From Snodgrassella gandavensis (GTDB lineage: Bacteria; Pseudomonadota; Gammaproteobacteria; Burkholderiales; Neisseriaceae): a stretch of DNA of 40,522 bases. Made by a program: the position numbers and the translations under genes. The DNA lies in assembly GCF_914768025.1 (NCBI RefSeq), contig NZ_CAJZCE010000019.1, forward strand, positions 1-40,522. Reading direction: 5' to 3'. Positions 8,683-16,674 of the stretch are shown in pieces (position 1 is the stretch's first letter; each line of letters begins with the position of its first letter). A model generated the notes under the pieces. The model had not been told where the DNA came from. It saw only the letters and a program-made list of their open reading frames with translations, and made no database searches.

Positions 8683-9090
8683 TTAACACGCTTCATCATC
8701 TTTGCAGTGTTCAGTTTGGATAATTTCTTTTTCAGCCAGAGCCAAAAAGATGATGCCAGCCACAATAAATACTGCACCAATAATACGGATAGCAGTGATA
8801 TGTTCATGAAACAGAAAAGCTGAAACCAGCATTACTGTGACCACTTCCAGATGCGAAGCAGCAAACGCCGGGCCTACTGGTGCTTTCTTGAGTAACACCA
8901 TCCAAGTAAAAAATGCCCCAATATAGCCTGCAATGGCAATATAGACCCATGGCTGAGTGAATACTCGGATAATCCAGTCCAGACTGGCTTCAAGGGGCTG
9001 GGCATGAATAGCAGTTAGTTTAAAACTGCTTTGTCCTAGCGTATCGAACAATAATAAGAGCGCAAAACCAATTAAATAAAATTTACGCAT
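8683..9090 (-). CDS. Half-size EamA/SMR-type membrane transporter, second subunit
   Basis: This 135-residue protein has four hydrophobic segments, the size of one EamA repeat or of an SMR/ArnE-ArnF subunit. It opens MRKFYLIGFALLLLFDTLGQSSFK; the FDTLGQ..FK motif is shared with the preceding gene, showing that the two are paralogues. The short C-terminal tail (IQTEHCKDDEAC) is polar. Its start codon overlaps the previous stop (TAATG at 9088-9092), so the two are translationally coupled and probably form a heterodimer. Paired small DMT proteins export polyamines (MdtI/MdtJ) or flip lipid-linked aminosugars (ArnE/ArnF). The substrate here is unknown. Confidence 0.8.
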   Translation of the reverse strand: MRKFYLIGFALLLLFDTLGQSSFKLTAIHAQPLEASLDWIIRVFTQPWVYIAIAGYIGAFFTWMVLLKKAPVGPAFAASHLEVVTVMLVSAFLFHEHITAIRIIGAVFIVAGIIFLALAEKEIIQTEHCKDDEAC

Positions 9091-9446
9091 TATGACGCTC
9101 CTACCAGTACTACCCCGATGGTGATACAGAACATGCCTATCAGCCGGAAACGGGTAAGTTTTTCCTGAAACAGCACCCGTCCAACCAACATCAGTACAAT
9201 AATATTAATTGAGCCCAGTAATATGCCCTGTGACAAAGGCACCTGACTTAAAAACGCCAACCACAATAAAAACTCAGCAACATAAGAACCGATGCCAATC
9301 CACAACCAGTAATTGCTGAACAGGTCGACCCAGTAATACCAACCATTGCGGTTATCCGGTGCTATGGCTGCATATTTAAATGCAGTTTGGCCAAGCGTAT
9401 CAAAACAGATGTTGGCCAACCATAGCATGAATACAATCAGGTTCAT
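9090..9446 (-). CDS. Half-size EamA/SMR-type membrane transporter, first subunit
   Basis: This 118-residue protein with four predicted membrane helices begins MNLIVFMLWLANICFDTLGQTAFK and ends at IGVVLVGAS, the typical GxxLVxxG end helix of the EamA fold. It shares the FDTLGQ.(A/S)FK helix-1 motif and the overall pattern with its partner at 8683-9090, with which it overlaps by one base. Being a four-helix protein it must dimerise to form a pore, most simply with that partner. It lies 35 nt after the alpha/beta hydrolase gene in the leftward operon. Its inner-membrane location and the surrounding enzymes suggest export or flipping of the locus product. Confidence 0.8.
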   Translation of the reverse strand: MNLIVFMLWLANICFDTLGQTAFKYAAIAPDNRNGWYYWVDLFSNYWLWIGIGSYVAEFLLWLAFLSQVPLSQGILLGSINIIVLMLVGRVLFQEKLTRFRLIGMFCITIGVVLVGAS

Positions 9447-9481
9447 ATAATATTTCTTTCTGCTACAAGATGAATATTCAC

Positions 9482-10303
9482 TTAAGCTGACTGAGCAATA
9501 TTTTCAAAAAAGGCAACTGACTGATTAATGACTTCACGCCGCTGCCGGTCAATGGTAATCAGATGATAACTGTCATCCAGCACCACAAGCTGGGTCATTC
9601 CGCTAACATGCTTTTCGACCAGACGGGCATTGGTATTGATATTGGCAATATCATCGTGACCGGAATGCATAATCAAACAGGGGGCTTTTACCTGTGGCAG
9701 TTGCCGCCGCATCAGTTTGGCCAGTGTCTGCATTTCCGCCAATGCCGGAAACGGATTGCCAGCCAGACCGGCACTGGCACTATCGCCACTGAACATACTG
9801 GCTGCCACAGTTGCACGGATACGTTCATCTTTCAGTCCGTATGGTGGTTTTTCAATAAAAGAGGTTTTCTGAAATAAATGTAGTTTCTTTAAAAAGGGTA
9901 ACAAAACAAAAAGCTGTTTTGCCCAGAATGGAATAGACCAGCCATCATAGCTAAACGTTACCCCATAGACACCAACACCCTTTACCAGTTCTGGCTGATC
10001 AGCAGCCAGCTTCAATGCCAGTAGCGCGCCCATTGATAATCCGGCCACAAACAGGCAATCAACATGTTGCTGTAAAAAGCGCGCTGCTTCCTGCACACTG
10101 GCATACCAGTCATGCCAGGTGGTCTGACACAAATCAGCCTCATCACCACAATGACCAGCCAGCTGCATTGCATACACAGTAAAACCGGCCTGATGCAACC
10201 CTTTGGCCAGAATACGCATTTCATTTGGTGTACCGGTTAAACCGTGAATCAGGAGCACGCCATTGCGATTACCGGGTAAAAAATAGGAAGAATCTTGAAT
10301 CAT
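9482..10303 (-). CDS. Alpha/beta hydrolase (carboxylesterase/monoacylglycerol lipase type)
   Basis: This 273-residue serine hydrolase has a complete apparent catalytic triad: Ser90 in the nucleophile elbow GLSMG, Asp217 or Asp218 in MHSGHDDI, and His247 in DSYHLIT. The oxyanion-hole HG is at residues 20-21 (LLIHGLTGTP). The layout, with a lid insert around residues 115-185, resembles Est30-type carboxylesterases and monoacylglycerol lipases. There is no signal peptide, so it is cytoplasmic. In the leftward operon it sits 24 nt after the HAD phosphatase and ahead of the EamA pair. It could hydrolyse or transfer an acyl ester or thioester in the pathway; that role is inference. Confidence 0.85.
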   Translation of the reverse strand: MIQDSSYFLPGNRNGVLLIHGLTGTPNEMRILAKGLHQAGFTVYAMQLAGHCGDEADLCQTTWHDWYASVQEAARFLQQHVDCLFVAGLSMGALLALKLAADQPELVKGVGVYGVTFSYDGWSIPFWAKQLFVLLPFLKKLHLFQKTSFIEKPPYGLKDERIRATVAASMFSGDSASAGLAGNPFPALAEMQTLAKLMRRQLPQVKAPCLIMHSGHDDIANINTNARLVEKHVSGMTQLVVLDDSYHLITIDRQRREVINQSVAFFENIAQSA

Positions 10304-10327
10304 AATTACAAATCAGCTTATAAAGCG

Positions 10328-11074
10328 TTATGCCGGAAACAGGCAGCAATTTTCAACCGGTGCTTTAATCAGGTTTGGCAAAATGGCAACAACATCACTA
10401 AAATCATTAATTGGCACATACTGAATGCCCTGTTGCTGACAAAAATCAATAAGTTTATCTTTAGCAAAAACCAGATCTACTTTATCTGCCACACAAAAAT
10501 CCGAAGTACCATCACCAACATAAAAAATCTTCTGAAAACCAACCAACTGCCGGCGATGCTGACATTTACAATTGCCACTGGCTTTAAGACAGTATTGATT
10601 GGCATAAGGAAAATCCAGTTTCCAGCCCTGCTGTTGATCATGCAATAGACGATTGGCAAAAATAGGCAAGAAGTTAAAACCATAGCGCTTCAGAATCGAC
10701 TGGATTGCATAATCCAGCCCATCACTGACAATGTGCACATTTATATTTGCATTTCGTACCAGATCAATAAATGCGCTAAATGCAGGATCAATTCTGATTT
10801 GTGCCAGCACACTGTCCAATTCAGCCTGACTAGCTTGCATATTGGCAATTTGTTGACGCATGCATTCACGCGAACCAATCATGCCATCCAACCATTGCTG
10901 CTCCAATAAGGCACATTTTTCATTGCCGAAATGGTTCAGTAAGGTATCAGTAACATCTTGTTCGCTGATGGTGCCGTCAAAATCACACAGTATCGTATAC
11001 TGAATTAAGCTATTGGCATAGAATAATGGTTTGTGGCTAGTCTGGTTCTCGACAATGGGAGTGAAACAGCTCAT
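10328..11074 (-). CDS. MtnX-like HAD-IB family phosphatase
   Basis: This 248-residue HAD phosphatase has its motifs in order: DFDGT (nucleophile Asp31, acid/base Asp33), motif II Ser117 in HIVSDGLD, motif III Lys182, and motif IV GDGTSDFCVA (Asp188). The Cys-rich insert CLKASGNCKC (162-171) is typical of MtnX-like proteins, whose founder dephosphorylates 2-hydroxy-3-keto-5-methylthiopentenyl-1-phosphate in methionine salvage; no other salvage gene is nearby, so the substrate here probably differs. The first 25 residues (MSCFTPIVENQTSHKPLF...) are an unusual extension. It is the first gene of the leftward five-gene operon, so the operon promoter should lie just right of 11074. Confidence 0.85.
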   Translation of the reverse strand: MSCFTPIVENQTSHKPLFYANSLIQYTILCDFDGTISEQDVTDTLLNHFGNEKCALLEQQWLDGMIGSRECMRQQIANMQASQAELDSVLAQIRIDPAFSAFIDLVRNANINVHIVSDGLDYAIQSILKRYGFNFLPIFANRLLHDQQQGWKLDFPYANQYCLKASGNCKCQHRRQLVGFQKIFYVGDGTSDFCVADKVDLVFAKDKLIDFCQQQGIQYVPINDFSDVVAILPNLIKAPVENCCLFPA

Positions 11075-11963
11075 ATTATCCCGAGTAAAAATTACAAACG
11101 AAAACAGGCTGGCATTGTAACAATGAAAAAGGTGGATTATTCAAAATGATTGAATACATTTGTGTGTAGACAAATATAACCAACACACTCAGTTTTCCGC
11201 CAATCACAACTTACAGCTATATATTGCAATCAGCTGAAACCGTGATTTACCAGCCTGGGGTTAATGAATTATCAAAATATATCAGTTGATCATTTTGAAT
11301 ATGAATTGCAGTTCAGTATATTGATACAAACAGGAATACTTTGCATGAATGTGCCTATGTATCCGGCTGAAATTCAAAATTACTTGCCGGCCCCTATCGG
11401 CACCAAACCTATCCTCATCAGATACTCATTTATTCAGATAACTGATATATCTGGCAAATTTAGTCAAACAAACCGTATATTCTAAAACATTTCAGCCAGA
11501 AATTAAACCTATGTAGTTGACGTATCTGTAAAATAATAAAAATAGATAGAGCGATAAAATGATCACCATTGTTATTTTTACAATGGTTATAAACAAGCAT
11601 TTGATTAATTTAGCTTAATTTTACACAACAATCAAGCTAAGTTCTTATCAATCTCTTTTAAACACAAGTAATCATTCTGTACAAAATAATTAGCTTAACC
11701 ACTTTGCCATTCTGTTTTATTATTCTACGCTCAAATCACTGCTGTTATTAAAACAGTTTAGTAGGCACTAGCCTGATTTACCTTAACTATCCATATTTGT
11801 CTGACCATTTATTTCTACAGCAATCTGTCCGTATTTCTAGAAAGCATATAAAGAAAAAGTGCGGAAAAATCCGCACTTTATATTCAAAACAATTCATTAG
11901 CAATATGTAATTCAGATATTATTTGAATTGCCATTATCCATAATTTACCTACTGCCACATCTG
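11075..11963. other. Long AT-rich intergenic region
   Basis: Nearly 0.9 kb separates the HAD phosphatase from the LysM protein gene. It must contain the promoter of the leftward operon at its left end and the terminator listed separately at 11856-11879. A 73-codon plus-strand frame (11264-11485) has no recognisable similarity or convincing translation signal. No tRNA or structured RNA was recognised. Confidence 0.5.
11856..11879 (-). terminator. Terminator of the LysM protein gene
   Basis: A perfect 10-bp stem, AAAGTGCGGA (11856-11865) with TCCGCACTTT (11870-11879), and a 4-nt loop lie about 85 nt beyond the LysM gene stop. On the minus strand the stem is followed by TTCTTT, giving a good intrinsic terminator. 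Confidence 0.85.
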
Positions 11964-13181
11964 TTAGCGCAAATCTTTTGATGAATTAGATACATGACTC
12001 CGATCATCGGTAACATCATCCAGATCGTGACCAGGATTCAACACCATATCCCCCACTTTTACTGAATCGGATGTACTTATAATAAGAGCCGATGACAGTT
12101 TGTCACTAACACGATAAATCAGTGCGAGCCCAACTTCCTCTGCAGGGATACTCAGGTATTTAAGCACACTACGTGATGCACTAGGATCAGTAGATATACC
12201 GGCTGTAAACTGGCGCCTCTTTTTATACAGACTCACGACTGTGCCCTTATCGACCCCATCATTGCTCCCCAAATTCAGGGTAATTGTCTGGTAAGTTCCT
12301 GCCTCCTGAGTTCCGTCCATAACAGAAATGACTTTGCCTTTAACCTGAGTACTAGGTGCGTGTGGCATCATCTGGAAAGAATCCTGCTCATCGGTTACTT
12401 TTAACAGATAATCACCTTTATTAATTTCCGATGCGACATTGGTAACCACCAACGGCTGCGCAGTACGGGTAGGTAGTTTAATCAACGGATTCAAGCGCGT
12501 ATAATATTCATCTTTGGGCAAGTTGGCAGCATCACTTGGACTGCGTTCAGCCAAAGCATTGTTTTTGCCTGTCAGAGTCGCTACCTCACCACTGAAGCGT
12601 ACCTGTTGCCCCAGATATTTATGTGTATCCGGATCGGTAATATTTTTTTCAATCCGGTAAACCAAATAGCGACCTGATTCCAGTGGGCGATCAGCATACA
12701 CACGGTCACCTGTTGTAAACATAATGCGACTTTCAGGCCCTCTGACAAGACGTGGTGCCTTTCTGGTTTGCTCTTTGTTAATCACTTGCGGATGCTGCAT
12801 AAATATACGGTAAAAATCGACATCTACAGTATTAATGCCATAACCGGAAGAAATATTACGCACCCGTGGCTGCAGCTTAACAGTTGGAATATCACCACTG
12901 TTGTCAAAATCGAGGCGGGGTTGACCATCAACATAACGAAGGCTTAAAACCTGCCCTGGATAGATTTTCTGTGGATTCTGAATCTGGGCACGATTAGCCC
13001 CCCACAATTGCGGCCATTGCCACGGGCTGTAAAGATACTTACCGGATATGCTCCATAGAGTATCGCCATTTTTCACTACATATTGTGTTGGTGCATCCGG
13101 ACGTAATTTCAGTTTGGCCATTACGGGTGCAGAGATTGCCATACCCAATGTACACAGCAAGGTTATAATATGTTTATGCAT
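11964..13181 (-). CDS. LysM-domain envelope protein
   Basis: This 405-residue protein has an N-terminal signal peptide (MHKHIITLLCTLGMAISAPVMA, cleavage near residue 22). One LysM domain follows at about residues 33-84 (YVVKNGDTLWSISGKYL...NPQKIYPGQVLSL), a peptidoglycan-binding fold. The remaining 300 residues contain no catalytic motif that I recognise, but include a possible carbohydrate- or protein-binding beta region. It is expected in the periplasm, attached to the cell wall. An AGGGA ribosome-binding site precedes the ATG. It is divergent from def, the same arrangement I recall from Neisseria, so it is probably a conserved lineage protein of unknown exact role. Confidence 0.85.
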   Translation of the reverse strand: MHKHIITLLCTLGMAISAPVMAKLKLRPDAPTQYVVKNGDTLWSISGKYLYSPWQWPQLWGANRAQIQNPQKIYPGQVLSLRYVDGQPRLDFDNSGDIPTVKLQPRVRNISSGYGINTVDVDFYRIFMQHPQVINKEQTRKAPRLVRGPESRIMFTTGDRVYADRPLESGRYLVYRIEKNITDPDTHKYLGQQVRFSGEVATLTGKNNALAERSPSDAANLPKDEYYTRLNPLIKLPTRTAQPLVVTNVASEINKGDYLLKVTDEQDSFQMMPHAPSTQVKGKVISVMDGTQEAGTYQTITLNLGSNDGVDKGTVVSLYKKRRQFTAGISTDPSASRSVLKYLSIPAEEVGLALIYRVSDKLSSALIISTSDSVKVGDMVLNPGHDLDDVTDDRSHVSNSSKDLR

Positions 13182-13338
13182 GTAAAGTATCCCTAGAAAG
13201 ATTACTGTTTTAAATGGTTGTTATATTACATAGTATGGATATTAGTGCCAGTTTACCTGAATCCATATCAACAATCTTTAAAAAATCCATATTGCCATCA
13301 TGTAATCAGGTCAAATTGAACAAGGAATTAAACACACA

Positions 13339-13842
13339 ATGGCTCTATTAAACATTTTACAATATCCTGATGAGCGTTTACATACTGTTGCGCAATCTGT
13401 GACTCAATTTGATGACAGAATTCGCACTCTGGTACAGGATATGGCTGAAACCATGTATCAAGCACGCGGTATTGGACTAGCCGCAACTCAGGTTAATGTT
13501 CATGAACGTGTAGTAGTGATGGATCTTTCTGAGGAACGTAACGAACTGCGCGTATTTATTAATCCGGTTATTACCGCTAGAGAAGGTGATACTGAATACG
13601 AAGAAGGCTGCCTTTCTGTACCCGGTATTTATGAGCTCGTGCACCGTTCAGAACGCATCACTGTTGAAGCATATAATGAACATGGTGAAAAATTCACACT
13701 AGAAGCGGATGGTCTGCTGGCTATCTGTATTCAGCACGAACTGGATCATCTCGCTGGCAAAGTATTTGTCGAATATTTATCCCCATTGAAACAGAATCGC
13801 ATCAGAACCAAACTGAAAAAACGCGCACGCGAAAAAATGTGA
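13339..13842 (+). CDS. def: Peptide deformylase
   Basis: Peptide deformylase removes the formyl group from the N-terminal methionine of nascent proteins, using a metal ion. All three signature motifs are intact: GIGLAATQV (Gln51 region), EGCLSVPG (metal ligand Cys91) and QHELDHLAG (ligands His133 and His137, catalytic Glu134). The length of 167 residues is normal for a type I enzyme. It heads the rightward cluster def-fmt-rsmB-DUF4390-ntrYX, is divergent from the LysM gene, and sits about 75 nt before fmt, whose product performs the opposite step. Confidence 0.97.
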   Translation: MALLNILQYPDERLHTVAQSVTQFDDRIRTLVQDMAETMYQARGIGLAATQVNVHERVVVMDLSEERNELRVFINPVITAREGDTEYEEGCLSVPGIYELVHRSERITVEAYNEHGEKFTLEADGLLAICIQHELDHLAGKVFVEYLSPLKQNRIRTKLKKRAREKM

Positions 13843-13918
13843 ATAACCTGTTGTCAGCCCTGATATTTGTACCACCATCTTCAAATGATAGTGATGGTGT
13901 CTTTTGTGGATTTATTGC

Positions 13919-14860
13919 ATGAAGCCTTCTGTTATTTTTGCTGGAACGCCTGATTTTGCCGCGGCAGCACTTAATGCTATTGTTGCTGCCGGTTTTGATG
14001 TACCGCTGGTATTAACCCAGCCAGACCGCCCCTGCGGTCGTGGATTAAAGTTACAGCCTAGCGCAGTCAAAAAAGCTGCACTGGCACATGGTCTTACCGT
14101 AATTCAGCCAAGCACACTGAAAACGGCTGAAGCGCAGGCAGTATTACAAGAGCAGAATGCAGATGTAATGGTGGTGGCTGCTTATGGATTACTATTACCG
14201 CAAGCAGTGCTGGATATTCCCAGATATGGCTGTCTAAATATTCATGCGTCACTACTGCCACGCTGGCGTGGCGCAGCACCAATACAGCGCGCCATTGAAG
14301 CTGGTGATCAAGAAACCGGTGTATGTATTATGCAAATGGATGCTGGTCTGGATACTGGTGCAGTAATCAGTCGGCATATTTACACCATTGATTCTGATGA
14401 TACGGCTGCTGAAGTACACGATGCGCTGATGCATCTGGGTGCGAATGCAATTGTTGCAGATTTACAACAAATTACTCGGTTACAACCCACGGCACAAAGT
14501 GAAACTGGCATAACCTATGCTCGTAAATTAAGCAAAGCTGAAGCACAAATCAACTGGACACGTCCCGCCACGGAAATAGCCCGCAAAATTCGTGCCTTTA
14601 ATCCAGTACCAGGCGCATGGACTGTTTGGCAGGACAAACCACTTAAAATCTGGCGGGCACAAGTCACTTCGCATACTGGGGCACCAGGCACAGTATTACA
14701 CAGTAACGAGCACGAGCTGATTATTGCCTGTGGCTGTGGCGCCATCAGTATTGAGGAAATCCAGAAAGCTGGCAGCAAGGTCATGCCTGTTGCCGCCTTT
14801 CAGGCGGGTAATACTTTACAACAAGGTACTGTACTGGCATCAGTGGAGACCAATACATGA
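13919..14860 (+). CDS. fmt: Methionyl-tRNA formyltransferase
   Basis: Fmt formylates initiator Met-tRNA with 10-formyltetrahydrofolate. The protein begins MKPSVIFAGTPDFAAAAL, the standard start, and contains the catalytic/folate-binding segment HASLLPRWRGAAPIQRAI near residues 108-125 and the conserved DTGAVI loop; a C-terminal OB-like domain follows from about residue 205. The ATG at 13919 gives 313 residues, normal for Fmt; an in-frame GTG at 13904 would add MWIYC and is unlikely. Its stop overlaps the rsmB start by 4 nt (ATGA), showing translational coupling. Confidence 0.97.
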   Translation: MKPSVIFAGTPDFAAAALNAIVAAGFDVPLVLTQPDRPCGRGLKLQPSAVKKAALAHGLTVIQPSTLKTAEAQAVLQEQNADVMVVAAYGLLLPQAVLDIPRYGCLNIHASLLPRWRGAAPIQRAIEAGDQETGVCIMQMDAGLDTGAVISRHIYTIDSDDTAAEVHDALMHLGANAIVADLQQITRLQPTAQSETGITYARKLSKAEAQINWTRPATEIARKIRAFNPVPGAWTVWQDKPLKIWRAQVTSHTGAPGTVLHSNEHELIIACGCGAISIEEIQKAGSKVMPVAAFQAGNTLQQGTVLASVETNT

Positions 14861-16107
14861 GCATGGCGCGTGCCCAGCAACTGGCGGCTCACGCCATCGG
14901 TGAAGTATTAAACGGACATAATCTCAGCGATGTTCTGGTTCAGGTAATGCAGCATCCAGAACTGTCGGCTGCGGATAAAGGTGCCTTACAGGATCTCAGT
15001 CATGGTAGCCTGCGTCATTTAGGCCTGCTGCAACAACTTGTGCAACAAATGACGAAAACATTACCGCCAGCAGAAATTGGCTACCTTCTCGTCATTGCTT
15101 TATATCAACTGCACTTTACCCGCAATGCAGCCCATGCCGTGGTTAATGAAGCCGTTAATCATGCCCGCCAGCTGCACGGAGGCCGTTACCAGAAGCTGGT
15201 TAATGCTTTGTTACGGCGCTTTTTGCGTGAACGCGAAACCTTATTGGCCAGCGCACTCAAACAGGATGAAGCGCGTTACAACCTGCCTGCATGGTGGTTA
15301 AATTACCTGAAAAAGCATTATCCCCAGCACTGGCACAACATGGTCACAGCCATGACGCAACATCCGCCCATGACATTGCGGGTCAACCGTCGTCATACGG
15401 ATGCTCAACAATATCTGGCGAAACTAACGGCTGCAGGCATTCCGGCCAGAATTCTGGATACTCATAGCATCATGCTACAGCAGGCAGTAGCTGTACAGAA
15501 GCTGCCAGACTTTGCAGCCGGCCACGTGTCTGTCCAAGACTTCGGTGCCCAGCAGGCTATTCCCATGCTTAATCCGCAAAATGGTGAGCGTATTCTTGAT
15601 GCCTGTGCTGCTCCCGGTGGCAAAACCGGCCACATACTCGAATGGGCAGACTGTGATGTCACCGCGTTGGATATTGATCCGTTGCGTCTAAAGCGTGTAC
15701 AGGACAACCTGCAACGCTTGCAGCAACAGGCACACTTGCATTGTGCTGACGCAAAAGAGCTGCACTCATGGTATGATAACAACACTTTTGATGCCATTCT
15801 GGCTGATGTACCATGCACAGCTTCAGGTGTAGTAAAACGTCATCCAGACATCAAATGGCTACGCCAGCCACAGGATAGCCGGAAAACTGCGTTACAGCAG
15901 GAAGCATTACTGGACAGTCTGTGGCAAACATTAAAATCAGGCGGTCGTCTGCTTTTGGCCACCTGTTCGATTTTTATGGAAGAAAATCAGCAACAGCTAA
16001 CCCATTTTTTAACCCGACATGCGGATGCCCGCCAGCGTCAATCACGTGTATTGTTACCGGACAGCAAACAAGATGGCTTTTTTTACGCGCTTATCGATAA
16101 AATCTAG
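14857..16107 (+). CDS. rsmB: 16S rRNA (cytosine(967)-C(5))-methyltransferase RsmB
   Basis: RsmB (Sun/Fmu) methylates C967 of 16S rRNA. The N-terminal 140 residues form a NusB-like RNA-binding domain (AHAVVNEAVNHARQ, LVNALLRRFLRE), followed by the Rossmann methyltransferase domain with DACAAPGGKTGHILE (SAM binding), DVPCTASGVVKRHPDIKW (motif IV cysteine) and LLLATCSIF (motif VI catalytic cysteine). Length is 416 residues. It overlaps fmt by 4 nt, and its end overlaps the start of the DUF4390 gene by 35 nt, so the whole run is probably one transcript. Confidence 0.96.
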   Translation: MSMARAQQLAAHAIGEVLNGHNLSDVLVQVMQHPELSAADKGALQDLSHGSLRHLGLLQQLVQQMTKTLPPAEIGYLLVIALYQLHFTRNAAHAVVNEAVNHARQLHGGRYQKLVNALLRRFLRERETLLASALKQDEARYNLPAWWLNYLKKHYPQHWHNMVTAMTQHPPMTLRVNRRHTDAQQYLAKLTAAGIPARILDTHSIMLQQAVAVQKLPDFAAGHVSVQDFGAQQAIPMLNPQNGERILDACAAPGGKTGHILEWADCDVTALDIDPLRLKRVQDNLQRLQQQAHLHCADAKELHSWYDNNTFDAILADVPCTASGVVKRHPDIKWLRQPQDSRKTALQQEALLDSLWQTLKSGGRLLLATCSIFMEENQQQLTHFLTRHADARQRQSRVLLPDSKQDGFFYALIDKI

Positions 16108-16669
16108 TCTATTTTTTGCCTGTCTCCTCTGCCTGAGCACCACTGTAGTAAAGGCAGAGGGCATCATCACTACGCGTGCGCAGGCTTACATTACCAGCAA
16201 TGGCCAGCTTTCCATCAATACACGTTTTAACACCCAGCTACCCGATCAGCTAAAACAGGCACTGACACAGGGTGTACCATTAAATTTTGACCTGAACTAT
16301 CAGCTTACCTCCCCTACCCTTGCTTCCTACCGCAACCGGATTAACAACCTCATTGCGGGTGATAATCTTATTCAGTACAAGCTGGCCTATCACCCACTTA
16401 CCAATCGCTATCGTGTTAGTATGGGGTCGACCTTTTCTACAGAATACAACAGCCTTGATACCGCACTTAGAGCCATTGGCGCAGCTGCCAATTGGCGTGT
16501 ACTCAGCAGCGGTACACTCAGTGGTGTATCAGCAGGAGAAGTCCGTGCTGATGTACGCCTGAGCCTAAGCATCAGCCAGCTACCAAAACCATTTCAAATC
16601 AATGCACTAACCTCTCATAGCTGGCAGCTAGATTCTGGCTGGCATCGTCTTATTATCAACGTGGATTAA
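16073..16669 (+). CDS. DUF4390 family exported protein
   Basis: This protein of about 198 residues has an N-terminal signal peptide or anchor (MAFFTRLSIKSSLFFACLLCLSTTVVKA). The rest matches the pattern of DUF4390 proteins, small beta-rich proteins of beta-/gammaproteobacteria that are encoded just before ntrY-type kinases; their function is not known to me. I chose the ATG at 16073, which places the hydrophobic signal at the N-terminus; an earlier ATG at 16019 would put 18 polar residues in front of it. It overlaps rsmB by 35 nt and ends 5 nt before ntrY, so it may assist sensing by NtrY in the periplasm (inference). Confidence 0.8.
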   Translation: MAFFTRLSIKSSLFFACLLCLSTTVVKAEGIITTRAQAYITSNGQLSINTRFNTQLPDQLKQALTQGVPLNFDLNYQLTSPTLASYRNRINNLIAGDNLIQYKLAYHPLTNRYRVSMGSTFSTEYNSLDTALRAIGAAANWRVLSSGTLSGVSAGEVRADVRLSLSISQLPKPFQINALTSHSWQLDSGWHRLIINVD

Positions 16670-16674
16670 TCATA

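Noticed and set aside
10328-11074. Methionine-salvage MtnX assignment
   Set aside because: The HAD motifs and Cys-rich insert fit the MtnX-like group, but no other salvage genes are near, so the specific function was not assigned.
11264-11485. 73-codon plus-strand reading frame in the long intergenic region
   Set aside because: No family resemblance, no convincing ribosome-binding site, no operon context.
11856-11879. Haemophilus-type uptake sequence AAGTGCGGT
   Set aside because: The stem reads AAGTGCGGA, one base different, and it is a single copy in a terminator of a Neisseriaceae-like genome.
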